Below are positions 17,781-26,862 of a DNA stretch of 64,000 nt, in pieces (position 1 is the first letter of the stretch; each line of letters starts with the position of its first letter). The notes below the pieces were generated by a model. The model was not told where the DNA came from. It saw only the letters and a list, made by a program, of their open reading frames with translations, and ran no database searches. The position numbers were made by a program, and so were the translations under genes. This DNA comes from Verrucomicrobia bacterium Tous-C9LFEB. Its GTDB lineage: Bacteria; Verrucomicrobiota; Verrucomicrobiia; Methylacidiphilales; UBA1321. The stretch lies in the NCBI GenBank assembly GCA_002304345.1, contig NEUU01000014.1:34642-98641 (forward strand), given 5' to 3'.

Positions 17781-17928
17781 CACACACCCCGGCGCTTTGC
17801 GCCACCCCTCTTGATAGAGGGGATTTCGGCAACTGTGAGTATTGCCTCCAACGAGTTTTCGATTCCGACGTCAGCGTCACGCTGGTCCCCTCTATCAAGA
17901 GGGGGGCCCCGTAGGGGCGGGGTGTGTG
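17781..17928. repeat. Large inverted repeat with compensating inner hairpins
   Basis: The outer arms CACACACCCCG (17781-17791) and the matching CGGGGTGTGTG (ending about 17928) and the inner CCCCTCTTGATAGAGGGGA pair across a 60-base loop. Between them each arm carries its own mini-hairpin, GGCGC-TTT-GCGCC on the left and GCCCCGTAGGGGC on the right, which differ in sequence but both fold. The loop contains TCAGCGTCACGCTGG, a near copy of the stop-adjacent palindrome. The gap between ribF and truB (17723-18003) is otherwise A-rich short repeats (GAAAACCGAAAACTTCGAAC type) with no gene. Confidence 0.7.
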
Positions 17929-18003
17929 AAGAATAGCCATGGAAGGTTTAGGTCTTATAATACGGAAAACCGAAAACTTCGAACTGAAAACTTTTCCCCC
18001 TCG

Positions 18004-18717
18004 CTAGGCGCGGCGCAGTCGCGAGATCTCGGGCAGGGTGAGGATCGCGGGGGCGAGTTCGGCGGCGGTGTTGAGGCTTTGCATCTTTTCCCAACTGATG
18101 GCGCGGTCGAGGCTGAAGTTGCCGGACTTGATGCGGGAGAGTTGGATGAGGTGGGCGCCGCAGCCGAGCTTTTCGCCGATGTCGTGGCAGTAGGTGCGGA
18201 CGTAGAAGCCTTTGCTGCAGCCGATTTCGAATTTGAGTTCGGGGCTGGCCCAGTGGTGGACGCGGTAGTAGCTGATGTGGACGAGGCGGGGTTCGCGTTC
18301 GACGGTCTTGCCGGCGCGGGCGAGTTTGTAGAGGGGGACGCCTTGTTTTTTCAGGGCGGAGACCATGGGCGGGATCTGGTAGAAGTCGCCGGTGAATCCC
18401 TTCATGACGGCTTCGACTTGTTCCTGGGTGAGGGCGGGCACGGGTTTTTCCTCGAGGATTTTGCCGTCGGAATCCTGCGAGTCGGTGACTTGGCCGAGTT
18501 TCATGGTGCCGATGTAGGCCTTGTCTTCCGCCATGAGAAGATCCTGGATCTTGGTGGCTTTGCCGATGACGAGCATGAGCAATCCCGTGGCGAGCGGATC
18601 GAGGGTGCCGCAGTGGCCGACTTTTTTAAACTGAAAGCGGCGTCGCACGAAGTCAACGATATCGTGGGAGGTGCAGCCGGTGGGTTTGTCTACGAGGAGT
18701 ACGCCGTCAATGTCCAT
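18004..18717 (-). CDS. truB: tRNA pseudouridine-55 synthase
   Basis: This enzyme converts U55 of the tRNA T-loop to pseudouridine. I start at the ATG at 18717 because [19 protein letters not shown] is the normal TruB N-terminus; an upstream in-frame ATG would overlap the nrnA-like gene. The catalytic aspartate is D40 in [10 protein letters not shown], and the [17 protein letters not shown] segment of the RNA-binding core follows near 180. The 237-residue form lacks a C-terminal PUA domain, as in short TruBs. It lies 73 bases after the nrnA-like gene. Confidence 0.95.
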   Translation of the reverse strand: MDIDGVLLVDKPTGCTSHDIVDFVRRRFQFKKVGHCGTLDPLATGLLMLVIGKATKIQDLLMAEDKAYIGTMKLGQVTDSQDSDGKILEEKPVPALTQEQVEAVMKGFTGDFYQIPPMVSALKKQGVPLYKLARAGKTVEREPRLVHISYYRVHHWASPELKFEIGCSKGFYVRTYCHDIGEKLGCGAHLIQLSRIKSGNFSLDRAISWEKMQSLNTAAELAPAILTLPEISRLRRA

Positions 18718-18790
18718 AGGAAGGGGAGTTCTTATTAAAGCGGGTTGAGTCGGGGGTAAAGTGGAATTGCGGGAGCGCGCGGAGCACGGC

Positions 18791-19759
18791 CTACGCGGCG
18801 AGTGCTTTCCGGATGTCGGCGATGACGCCGGCTTCGAGTTCGGCGAGGGGCAGTTTGCTGCGGATACCGGCGGCGAGTCGATGGCCACCGCCGCCGTAGT
18901 GGGAGGCGATTTGCTGGACGTCGACCTTGCCGCGGGAGCGGAGGCTGACGCGGGTGAATTCTTCGTCGGTCTTTTCCATCATGAAGGCGACTTCGACGGT
19001 CTTGACCATCTGGATGGATTCGATGAGCCCTTCGGTGTCCTCGGAGCTGGTGCCGGTGCGGGTGTAGACGTCGTTGTTGAGGTGGAAGTAGGAGATCTTG
19101 CCGTCGTCGAGGAACTGGGTGTCGTTGAGCGCTTCGCGCAGGAGGAGCAGGCGACCGAGCGTGAAACTGGAGTAGCATTGTTGCGCGAGGTCGGTGGGAT
19201 CGGCTCCGGCGCGGACGAGGTCGGCGGCGATTTCAAAGCTGCGGGCCGTGGTCTGGCGATGGCGGAAGGAGCCGGTGTCGGTGGAGAGTCCGACGAAGAG
19301 GTTGGAGGCGATGTCGGCGTTGAAGGGGAGATTCTCGGCGCGGATCAATTCGTAGAGCACTTCGGCGGTGGCGGGGACGTCGGGGATGATGCAGTTGAGC
19401 GGGGCGTATCCGGCGTTGCTGATGTGGTGGTCGATGTTGACGTCGGGGGTGCGCTTCCAGCCGTGGAAGACTTTGCCGAGGCGGATCTGGTCGGCGGTGT
19501 CGAGGGCGATGATCTTGCGGTCGGCTTCCACGGCTTCCACCGGGGTGGCGACGAGGGTGTCCGCGCCGGGGAGGAAACGGTAGCGTTCGATCATGCCGTC
19601 GGCGTTGCAGGCGAGGACGTCCTTGCCCATGGCGCGGAGGCAGAGGGTGAGGGCGAGGGTGGAGCCGTAGGCGTCGCCGTCGGGGCGGATGTGGGCGAAC
19701 ACGGCAAATTTGTCGTGTTGCCGCAGGAAGTCGCCAATGGTTTTAAACGGAGATGTCAT
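18791..19759 (-). CDS. nrnA: DHH/DHHA1 phosphoesterase (NrnA-like oligoribonuclease/pAp phosphatase)
   Basis: The 322-residue protein has the metal-binding DHH motifs: [11 protein letters not shown] near 23-33, ALDTAD near 85, NIDHHIS near 108 and [11 protein letters not shown] near 160, then a DHHA1 domain ending in the substrate-binding [10 protein letters not shown] near 290. It should trim short RNAs and dephosphorylate pAp in the cytoplasm. The order nrnA-truB-ribF is conserved in many bacteria, which supports the assignment. Confidence 0.92.
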   Translation of the reverse strand: MTSPFKTIGDFLRQHDKFAVFAHIRPDGDAYGSTLALTLCLRAMGKDVLACNADGMIERYRFLPGADTLVATPVEAVEADRKIIALDTADQIRLGKVFHGWKRTPDVNIDHHISNAGYAPLNCIIPDVPATAEVLYELIRAENLPFNADIASNLFVGLSTDTGSFRHRQTTARSFEIAADLVRAGADPTDLAQQCYSSFTLGRLLLLREALNDTQFLDDGKISYFHLNNDVYTRTGTSSEDTEGLIESIQMVKTVEVAFMMEKTDEEFTRVSLRSRGKVDVQQIASHYGGGGHRLAAGIRSKLPLAELEAGVIADIRKALAA

Positions 19760-19813
19760 ATGCCGGAGGGGTGAGCCTAGAGGATGTTGATCCTAATGTC
19801 CAGCAGCAGGCTC

Positions 19814-21355
19814 TTATCGGGAGATGGGGGCGAATCGGTTGTAACCGGGAGGAAGCTCTGGGCCTTCGCTGGTGAAACGGTATTCGGGCCAACGGTCGAG
19901 GACATTTTGGTAGCCATACATGCTTGGAGTCATGATGATTTCTTCTGGGGTAAAGCCCAGCCGGGCCGTGCAGGTGGCGGCGCTGGCAGGGAAGCCGGCC
20001 ATGTCCAGATCCCACAAGGTAGAGGAGACGGGAATGGCTCGATTCTGGGCCAGGAGATGGGCGAGCGGTTCGAAGGGGAAATAGGATTGTCGTTCGGGAT
20101 GGGCAAGGAGGTAGTGATAGACTTTGTCTTGTTCGAAGGGAGTGTGACGCACGGCGCGGAAGGCGGTCTGGGTGGCGACGAGCAGACTCAGGAGCAAAAG
20201 CGCGGCGGTGAGGTGAGGTTGGCGGATGGATGGTTTTCGGGCGATCCAGAGGGCGAGGGAGGAGACAAATAAAATCACGAACAGGTAGGACGGTGCGATG
20301 AAGTTGTTGGCAGCGCCTCCGACTTTGATGTAGCCCAGCAATGCCATGGGGAGTTGTGCCATCATCACGAGTAACAGAAGGAGTGGAAAGAAGCGGTCGT
20401 TTCGGGGTTTGGTTGATGCGCCGGGAGTGTCGTAGACGGAGTAGGCGAGCGCACCCGCAAGGAGCAGGAACCAGCCGTAATTTTGCAGTCCGAGGAGAAT
20501 GAGGGCGGCCAAGGATTGCAGCCGTTGGTTTGTGTCGAAGGTGAGTCCCATGGTTTTCGATTCGCCCAGGAGCGTGGCGCGGTCCTGCCATGGGTGATGG
20601 CCCGGTACTTCAATGCAGTTGAAGTAGAGCGTATGAGCGCCGAAGTGCCAGCAGAGTAGTGCAATGACAGCCGTCAAGACAAGGCCCGCCAGAAGAGAGA
20701 ATTTCCAGAAAGCGCGCCAACCATCGCGAAAACCCAACCACAGGGCGACGACAGGCAGGGCGGTCAGGTAGGTCTGCTTGGAGGTGATGCTCAGGGCGAG
20801 TAGCAGCGCGGCGATCCATTGGGAGCCGAGTGACAATGGGCGGTGCAGGGTGATTAGCGCTCCCGCCAGATAGCCGAGGGCAATGGTGTCGCTTTGAGTC
20901 GAGGTGGTGGTTTGCAGCGTGGGCAGCCACGCCATGAGAAGCAAGAGTAGGAGCGAGTGAGGCCAGATGGACGAAGGCGCTGTGGAACCGGCTGGGCTCG
21001 GGCGCAGGAGAAGCTTCAGCAGAATCAAGGCCGGAGCCCAGGTAAACAGAAGATTGATGAGTGTGGCGCACGCGAGCGCAGCGAAGGGGGTTGAAAAAAA
21101 GGCGGCGGGGGTGTAGGTGAGGGCAAACGTGGGGGGATAGATGGTGATGAGCCCCGCATCGCCAGCGGCGGCGGGGTAAAGACTCAATCCCTTGCAGATG
21201 GCGATGGCGGTGGAGAGTCGAACGGAAGAAAATCCGAGTTCGGAACAGTAGAGGAACGTGACGCTCAGATAGCCCAGCAGCGTGGTGACGCTCAACAAGA
21301 TTGAGGCTTTACCTAAAAGGGAAACCCAATTCCGGAATGGTTGCGATGCCGGCAT
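19814..21355 (-). CDS. Polytopic membrane protein, GT-C glycosyltransferase-like
   Basis: The 513-residue protein has roughly a dozen hydrophobic helices and a soluble C-terminal portion (about 420-513), resembling GT-C fold mannosyl/arabinosyltransferase-like proteins (DUF2029-like). The first extracytoplasmic loop, with a YPPTFALTYTPAAFF stretch near 75-90, is where such enzymes place their catalytic acids, but I cannot point to a clear DD or DE motif, so activity is uncertain. It starts seven bases after the FHA-protein stop, so it is co-transcribed with that gene. Confidence 0.6.
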   Translation of the reverse strand: MPASQPFRNWVSLLGKASILLSVTTLLGYLSVTFLYCSELGFSSVRLSTAIAICKGLSLYPAAAGDAGLITIYPPTFALTYTPAAFFSTPFAALACATLINLLFTWAPALILLKLLLRPSPAGSTAPSSIWPHSLLLLLLMAWLPTLQTTTSTQSDTIALGYLAGALITLHRPLSLGSQWIAALLLALSITSKQTYLTALPVVALWLGFRDGWRAFWKFSLLAGLVLTAVIALLCWHFGAHTLYFNCIEVPGHHPWQDRATLLGESKTMGLTFDTNQRLQSLAALILLGLQNYGWFLLLAGALAYSVYDTPGASTKPRNDRFFPLLLLLVMMAQLPMALLGYIKVGGAANNFIAPSYLFVILFVSSLALWIARKPSIRQPHLTAALLLLSLLVATQTAFRAVRHTPFEQDKVYHYLLAHPERQSYFPFEPLAHLLAQNRAIPVSSTLWDLDMAGFPASAATCTARLGFTPEEIIMTPSMYGYQNVLDRWPEYRFTSEGPELPPGYNRFAPISR

Positions 21356-21362
21356 CGAACAC

Positions 21363-22319
21363 TTATTTACTGAAGAACATGACGTAACCGGCGCCGCCGA
21401 TGATGAGGATCATCGAGACGACGAGTATGACTAACAGGGGGTTGGTCTTTTTCTGGCCCGCGTCGGGCTTTTGCAAATCGCTGTAGACGATGGGGCGGTT
21501 GCCGGTGAGGTAGGTGTTGTCCGTGGCGGGAGGCGCGCCATTGGGTTTCGGCAGCGGCGCGGTTTTCTTGTGAAACGGGATTTTTTCCTCGGCGGGTTCG
21601 AGCTCGGTGGGACTGGGCATGCGCAGCTTGGGGCGTTTCACGGAGGACTCGAATTTCAGCACGACCGGGCCGATCTGGATCTGGTCGCCGAGTTGGAGAA
21701 TGACCTCGGTGATCTGCACGCCGTTGACGTAGGTGCCGTTGGAGGAATTGAGGTCGCGCACGATGACGTCGCTGCCGCTGAGGATGAACATGCAGTGGCG
21801 GCTGGAGATGGCGGGATAGGCGAGGGTGATCTCGTTGTTGAGCACGCGGCCGAGGTGGGTGTACTCCTCGGTGAGTTCGAAGCTGCGACCGGCTTCGTCG
21901 CCGTCGATGACGGTGAGTTTCGGCTGGCCGCCTTGAATGCGCGTCATGATGACGGGCGCGACGGCAACGTTGTTGCCGCCCACTTCAAGGGGCGCGGAGG
22001 GGGCGCCTTGATCGGCGCGGAGGGCGCCTTCGAAGAGGAGTTGTTCCCAGGTCTGCGTGACGGTGCGTTTGTTCGGGAGGAGGGCTTCGTCGAAATTGAA
22101 AACGCCCACGGGCCAGGAGAGCATGCGGAAGACGGCCTCGGACCCTTCGAAACCGTCGGCACTGGCGTGGATGATTTGTCCGTGCTGGAGAAAGATGACG
22201 CCCGCCTTCTCAAGGGCACGATAGGTGATCTGCCCGCTACGATTGGCCTGGCAGCACATCTGGATGATTTCTGGCAGGCCCATCTGGCCGTTGGATTCCA
22301 CTCCGTAAGATCCGTTCAT
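21363..22319 (-). CDS. DUF4388-FHA domain protein with C-terminal membrane anchor
   Basis: Residues 8-101 match DUF4388 (PATAN-type), a domain common in predatory and gliding bacteria. Residues 133-225 form an FHA phosphothreonine-binding domain with GR at 157-158, SSRH at 172-175 and NSSNGTYVNG at 191-200. A Pro-rich linker and one membrane helix at 294-315 end the protein, so the FHA domain faces the cytoplasm. It lies divergent from an operon encoding an MglA-like GTPase and Roadblock proteins, with a shared 151-base promoter region. I infer a role in the same spatial-signalling module. Confidence 0.85.
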   Translation of the reverse strand: MNGSYGVESNGQMGLPEIIQMCCQANRSGQITYRALEKAGVIFLQHGQIIHASADGFEGSEAVFRMLSWPVGVFNFDEALLPNKRTVTQTWEQLLFEGALRADQGAPSAPLEVGGNNVAVAPVIMTRIQGGQPKLTVIDGDEAGRSFELTEEYTHLGRVLNNEITLAYPAISSRHCMFILSGSDVIVRDLNSSNGTYVNGVQITEVILQLGDQIQIGPVVLKFESSVKRPKLRMPSPTELEPAEEKIPFHKKTAPLPKPNGAPPATDNTYLTGNRPIVYSDLQKPDAGQKKTNPLLVILVVSMILIIGGAGYVMFFSK

Positions 22320-22351
22320 AATCGACTAAAATAACGAATAATTGTTAGAGC

Positions 22352-22380
22352 TTGGACTTATTATGGGTTACGTCTCTAAT
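22352..22380 (+). promoter_or_regulatory. Promoter of the Roadblock/MglA operon
   Basis: TTGGAC at 22352-22357 and TCTAAT at 22375-22380 are separated by 17 bases in an AT-rich stretch between the divergent FHA gene and the Roadblock/MglA operon. The spacing is ideal for a sigma-70-type promoter. The downstream ATG is at 22471, giving an untranslated leader of about 85 bases. Confidence 0.4.
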
Positions 22381-22470
22381 TATCAATAATTCGGATTGCA
22401 TCTACCCATAAAGAGTGCACCATCTTGGCTCAAACACAAGACCGTAAAGCGGAAGCAATCATACACGATC

Positions 22471-24720
22471 ATGAGCTCAGGATTTTTAGGTGGTTTATTC
22501 GGGAAAAAAGATAAAAACCCGCAGCAGCCGCCTGCGCCTCCGGCACCTAAGCCGATTCCCGCACCCGCTCCCGCTTCGAAATTACAACCCGGCCTAAGCC
22601 CCGTTCCCGCCCGCACGAATATTGGCGCGGCGACGACGCAGCCGATGGTGTTGCCGAAGAGTGGTGGTCTGAAGCCGGCGAAACCGGCGCTCATCAGCGG
22701 TGGAAAATCGACGCAGCGGATTGTGCTTCCCGGTCGCAGTGGCGATGCCACGGGCGCTCAGCCGAACATGCCTGCGGGAAATTTGAGTTTGCCGTTGGGT
22801 ATGATCGTGCGGTTGCTGCCGGATTCGGTTCGCGCGATTTCGATGGCGGAATTTGAAGCGTTGCCGGAAGCGGATCAGGATGTTTCCCTGCCGCTCGGTT
22901 TGATCCTGCCACAGCTTCCCTCGGGCAAGGTGGAAATTTCAGTGCAGGAACTCGTCGCGGCGATTCCGCGCAATTATGTTCGCTCGCAGGAAGAAATCGC
23001 GCCGCATCTCGGTACGCTGGTTTCGATGCCGCTGATGGATGTGGTCATGCGCATTCCGCCGGACATGCTGGCGTTGCGCCCCGATCAAAAGGAAGTCGAC
23101 GCTGCCGTGGTCAACATGGCCGATCCGTTCACGGAAGAACTTTTGCGCGAGCAGGCGGAAGCCGCGCGCAAGGCCGAAGCGGAAAAGCAAGCGGCGGCTG
23201 CCGCGCCAGCCCCGGTGGCTCCGGCTCCTCCCGCCCCGGCGACTCCGGTTACGCCTCCCTCTCCCGTGGCTTCGCAACCGCTCCCCGAAGGCATGCCGAC
23301 GATTCCGCTGCCGCGCCCGGTCGCGGGCAAGCCGCCTGTGACGCCGATGGTGCCGCCTCCGGCTCCGTTCAAGTCCGCTTCCGGTCCCCGTCCGCCGAGC
23401 ATCTCGTTGCCCCGGCCCGGTGTACGTCCTCCGACTCCCGGCGCTCCCACTGCGGCAGCTCCCGTGGTGCCGCCTGCGCCTCCGGCTCCGATTATCCCGC
23501 CGCCCGCACCGGTGGCTCCCGCTCCTGCGGAAGAGCCTGCGGCTCCCGAAGGTGGTTTGAGCGAAGAGATGAAGCAGCTTTTGGCCGCTGCCGAAGCCGA
23601 ACTCGGCGAAGGTGGCAAGCAGGATGGCCCTGTGGTTCCTGAGCCGGTCGAAGAAAAGGCCGCCGTTCTTCCGCCTGCGCCTCCGCTGCCTCCCGCACCG
23701 GTGGAGCCTGAGCCCGAGCCGGTGATCGAACCCGAACCCGTGGCCGTCACACCGCCCCCGCCCATTCCGGCCCCGCTGCCGCCGCCTCCGCCGATGGCGA
23801 TCAAGCCGCCCCCGGCTCCTACTCCGATTGCTCCTCCCCCGCCCGCCCCACGTGCGGTCACGCCTCCGCCGCCCCCCGCGCCGAAACCGGCTGTGTTGCC
23901 GCCGCCTCCGACCCCGATTGCCGTCCCGCCGCCTGCACCCGCTCCGGTGGCGTCAGTTCCCGAAGTTGAGGAAACTCCGGAGCCGACTCCCATCCCGGCG
24001 CCCGCTCCTGTGGTGGTTCCGCCCCCGCCCGTCCCGGCGATTGCGGAACCGGTGGCCGTGGCCGCTCCCAGTGTTCCCGCGCCAGCGCCCACTCCCGCTC
24101 CCGTTGCGCCCAAGGCGGCGACGCGTTCGGTGGACCTCAATACGTGCAGCGTCGATCAATTGGCCGCGTCCGGTTGTCCCCGGTTGCTGGCCGAAGCGAT
24201 TGTCGGTCACCGCACCAATCAGGGGCCGTTCCGTCGTCTCGAAGATTTGTTGAAAGTTCCCGGTATCACCAAGGCGGCCTACGCGCTGCTGACCGGCAAG
24301 GATGTCACGACGGAAGACCTGCTCGGCTCGGTCAACGAAGTGCTGGGCTTCCCCGCCGATCAGGAAGTGGGCTTGAAGGATATCACCGACCGCATCAGCC
24401 AATGGCCCGATGTCACTGGTTGCGTCCTCGGCCAGGCCAGCGGATTGCCGCTGGTGGGCAAGGTTCCGGCGGGCTTGGAAAAGAGCGCCGTCATGGCGTT
24501 TGTTCCGCGCTTGCTGACAGAACTCAACGGCTCCTTCAAGGAATTCTCCGGCCGTGAGACAAACGAGCTTTCCATTCCAACCAAGGGAACGAGCTACCAT
24601 ATCTTCCGCAACGACAAACTTTACCTCGTGATCATGTCACGCCGCCGTCAATTGCCGCGCCGTTACACGAAAGTTGCAAGGTATGTCTTGTCGAGTATTG
24701 ATGCTTCACGGCATCAATAA
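22471..24720 (+). CDS. Proline-rich protein with HhH and Roadblock-like domains
   Basis: I start at the ATG at 22471 (MSSGFLGGLFGKKDK); an earlier ATG at 22396 lies before the likely leader end and adds a basic stretch with no homology. The 749-residue protein has three related segments built on S-(L/M)-PL-(G/M) followed by a hydrophobic run and Pro (about 105-124, 138-160, 183-202). It continues with an Ala/Glu helix (221-240), a 300-residue Pro/Ala-rich tether (about 240-545), a helix-hairpin-helix pair (553-609, VDLNTCSVDQLAASGCP) and a Roadblock/LC7-like domain (about 640-740). An MglA-like GTPase gene follows 18 bases later, suggesting the Roadblock end binds that GTPase. No signal peptide is present. 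Confidence 0.8.
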   Translation: MSSGFLGGLFGKKDKNPQQPPAPPAPKPIPAPAPASKLQPGLSPVPARTNIGAATTQPMVLPKSGGLKPAKPALISGGKSTQRIVLPGRSGDATGAQPNMPAGNLSLPLGMIVRLLPDSVRAISMAEFEALPEADQDVSLPLGLILPQLPSGKVEISVQELVAAIPRNYVRSQEEIAPHLGTLVSMPLMDVVMRIPPDMLALRPDQKEVDAAVVNMADPFTEELLREQAEAARKAEAEKQAAAAAPAPVAPAPPAPATPVTPPSPVASQPLPEGMPTIPLPRPVAGKPPVTPMVPPPAPFKSASGPRPPSISLPRPGVRPPTPGAPTAAAPVVPPAPPAPIIPPPAPVAPAPAEEPAAPEGGLSEEMKQLLAAAEAELGEGGKQDGPVVPEPVEEKAAVLPPAPPLPPAPVEPEPEPVIEPEPVAVTPPPPIPAPLPPPPPMAIKPPPAPTPIAPPPPAPRAVTPPPPPAPKPAVLPPPPTPIAVPPPAPAPVASVPEVEETPEPTPIPAPAPVVVPPPPVPAIAEPVAVAAPSVPAPAPTPAPVAPKAATRSVDLNTCSVDQLAASGCPRLLAEAIVGHRTNQGPFRRLEDLLKVPGITKAAYALLTGKDVTTEDLLGSVNEVLGFPADQEVGLKDITDRISQWPDVTGCVLGQASGLPLVGKVPAGLEKSAVMAFVPRLLTELNGSFKEFSGRETNELSIPTKGTSYHIFRNDKLYLVIMSRRRQLPRRYTKVARYVLSSIDASRHQ

Positions 24721-24738
24721 TGCTGAGAGATCAAATTC

Positions 24739-25425
24739 ATGGCGTTCATCAATTATTCCAGTCGGGAGATTCAGCTCAAGATCGTCTATTACGGGGCGGC
24801 CTTGTGCGGCAAGACGACCAATCTCGTCACGCTGCACAAGCAGATCACCCATGCGCAAAAGGGCGAATTGGTTTCACTCGCCACGGATGCGGACCGAACG
24901 CTCTTCTTCGACTTTCTCTCGCTGAACACCAAGACGCTGCCGGGTTTCACCACCCGCTTCCAGCTCTACACGGTGCCCGGTCAGGCGATCTACAACACCA
25001 CCCGCCAGCTCGTGCTCAAGGGCGTTGACGGCATTGTCTTTTGCGTCGATTCCCATTGGGACAAGATGGCGGACAACGTGGAGTCCTTTGCCAATCTGCA
25101 GGAGAATCTCATCGAGAATCACCTCAGCCTGGCGCAGATCCCGTACGTGCTGCAGTACAACAAGCGCGATATTCCGAACGCCGCGCCGGTCAATTATCTC
25201 GAATACACCTTCAATAACCGCGCGAATCGTGCGCTGGCCTTTGAAGGGGTCGCTTCCACCGGCAAGGGTGTGTTGGAAACACTCAATGCCGCCGCCCGAC
25301 TCTTGTTGGCCAAGTACTCCAAGACCCCGAACCCGAATGTGACAGGTTTGGCCAAGACTGACTCCAGTTCCATTGTGCAGCCCTTGCCGGATTCGCCCCA
25401 GCAGGGAAGCCCCGTCGCATCGTAA
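24739..25425 (+). CDS. mglA: MglA-like small Ras-type GTPase
   Basis: The 228-residue protein has a P-loop GAALCGKTT at 19-27, the switch-II line TVPGQ at 78-82 and guanine-binding NKRD at 141-144, as in MglA GTPases that set cell polarity and motility in Myxococcus and relatives. A C-terminal tail of about 35 residues is low-complexity. The genes on both sides encode Roadblock proteins, the class that includes the MglA GAP MglB. No gliding or type IV pilus gene is visible in the window, so its output is unknown. Confidence 0.88.
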   Translation: MAFINYSSREIQLKIVYYGAALCGKTTNLVTLHKQITHAQKGELVSLATDADRTLFFDFLSLNTKTLPGFTTRFQLYTVPGQAIYNTTRQLVLKGVDGIVFCVDSHWDKMADNVESFANLQENLIENHLSLAQIPYVLQYNKRDIPNAAPVNYLEYTFNNRANRALAFEGVASTGKGVLETLNAAARLLLAKYSKTPNPNVTGLAKTDSSSIVQPLPDSPQQGSPVAS

Positions 25426-25443
25426 AGATCAGAGGAAAAAAAT

Positions 25444-25917
25444 ATGACAGGTATCGGAATGCTCACCCCCGAGGATCAAGCTCTGATCCAAAACTTGCTC
25501 AACGAATTCATCAAGAAGTCCGAGGCCCAATGGTCGGCTCTGGTGGATAAAGGCGGCAATCTCTTCGCCCAGCAGGGCAACACCGGCAGCTTGGATCTCA
25601 GCATCCTTTCCGCTCTCGCCGCTGGCTCCTTCGCGGCCACGCACGAACTCGCCAAGCGCCTCGGCGAATCCGAGTTCAGCGCGCTCTACCATGAAGGCCA
25701 GGGCCAGCACATTCTCATGAGTGCGCTGCATTGCGAGTGTCTGCTCGTGACCATCTTCGGCGACAAGACGAACATCGGCCTCGTGCGCTTCTACGCGCAG
25801 CAGGTCACCGAACAGCTCAACGCCATCCTGAAGCAGATTCAGGCCAAGGAAGCGACCATGGCTCCGCTCATCGTGGAAGGCGACTTCCTGAGTTCGGATA
25901 CCGCGGCGATCTCGTAA
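25444..25917 (+). CDS. Roadblock/LC7 domain protein, MglB-like
   Basis: This 157-residue protein is a single Roadblock/LC7 domain (about 10-135) with the pattern LVDKGGNLFAQQG and ILMSALHCECLLVTIF typical of MglB-type proteins. A ribosome-binding AGAGGA lies eight bases before the ATG, and the gene follows the MglA-like gene by 18 bases. MglB proteins act as GTPase activators for MglA, so I infer that role. It is the last gene of the operon. Confidence 0.85.
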   Translation: MTGIGMLTPEDQALIQNLLNEFIKKSEAQWSALVDKGGNLFAQQGNTGSLDLSILSALAAGSFAATHELAKRLGESEFSALYHEGQGQHILMSALHCECLLVTIFGDKTNIGLVRFYAQQVTEQLNAILKQIQAKEATMAPLIVEGDFLSSDTAAIS

Positions 25918-26217
25918 TTTTTGGGAGAGGACAGTGTCCCTTCCGTATGGGGCGGGCATCCTGCTAGCCTTACTTTGTTAAGTCCTTACTGAGACTATGG
26001 GAAGAAATCATCGGGAGTAAGCGACTCCCTGTCCGTGAGCTGTCGCCCGCCGGACTCAGCGAGTCCGGCTACACCCGAAGTTCCCTCGAGAAGCTCGCCT
26101 GTCGTGGTAGCGTTGCAGCCGGGCTCGTTGAGCCCGGAAGCCGGAATGGATACCGATCCTGTACAGGATACGGAATGCTCTGTCTTCCTAAAACTACTCG
26201 GCCGAAGAAGGCACCGC
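25918..26217. repeat. Convergent intergenic region with three palindromes
   Basis: Between convergent gene ends lie three perfect palindromes: GCCGGACTC-AGC-GAGTCCGGC at 26049-26069, CCGGGCTC-GTT-GAGCCCGG at 26119-26137 and ATCCTGTACAGGAT at 26156-26169. The first two share a design (9- or 8-base stem, 3-base loop, GAGTC/GAGCC core) but differ in bases, as REP-like hairpins do. No gene is seen in the 300 bases. They may serve as shared transcript ends. Confidence 0.55.
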
Positions 26218-26787
26218 CTACGGATTAATCGTGATCGGCGTGCGGGCGGAGAGTTCCGGGTAGTTGCTCATCGCGACTTCCACGGTATAGGCACCCGGTG
26301 AGGGCGGCGCGGCGAATTCACCCAGGGCGACCGTCTCGGAATAGCTGATGATGTCGCCGGAATTGATGAGGATGGTGCCGACGGCCTCGACGAATTCCTT
26401 GTCGGCGGACCACGTGTAAACGACCTGTCCGGAGGCGCTCTTCACGCTGATGTCATAGCGTTGGGAATTGGGGAAGGAGAGCGTGTAGGTGCGCTTGCCC
26501 TTGTTGCGCACGGTGAGGGTGACCTTGATGCTGGGGCGTCCGCTGGGTGATTCCTCGGCGGCTTTGATGGAGAGCGGATTGGGCGTGACCTCGATTTTCG
26601 TCTCCATGTCGGAGAAGTCGATGGCGTTGGCGCGCTGAATGCGTTTCGGGTCGCCGGAGAAAATACTGAAGCGCTTGGCGCCGGGGTTCACAAACTTGTC
26701 CGGTACGGTGTTCTTGCTGGGGTCCACTTCGGCGGCCAGCAGGGGGAGGGTGCAAAGGCAAAGGAACAACGTGGCAAGTCGAGTCAT
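26218..26787 (-). CDS. Secreted BsuPI-domain protein
   Basis: The start at 26787 opens a signal peptide (MTRLATLFLCLCTLPLLAAE). The mature part carries, at about 75-185, a beta-sandwich matching the BsuPI family (named for an intracellular proteinase inhibitor), with TYTLSFPNSQRYDISVKSASG as its hallmark. The rest is polar with no other domain. In Gram-negative bacteria such proteins are periplasmic and of unknown function. It is divergent from the SecD-head gene with a 75-base gap. Confidence 0.75.
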   Translation of the reverse strand: MTRLATLFLCLCTLPLLAAEVDPSKNTVPDKFVNPGAKRFSIFSGDPKRIQRANAIDFSDMETKIEVTPNPLSIKAAEESPSGRPSIKVTLTVRNKGKRTYTLSFPNSQRYDISVKSASGQVVYTWSADKEFVEAVGTILINSGDIISYSETVALGEFAAPPSPGAYTVEVAMSNYPELSARTPITINP

Positions 26788-26862
26788 TGGAGTGAGGCTA
26801 CCAAGGGCTGGGGTGAATTCAAACTTTTTGCTATTTGGGGCGGGCTTGGATAGTTTGGAGGC

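Noticed and set aside
17723..18003. A small gene in the ribF-truB gap
   Set aside because: The open frames there are made of inverted repeats and have no start with a ribosome-binding site.
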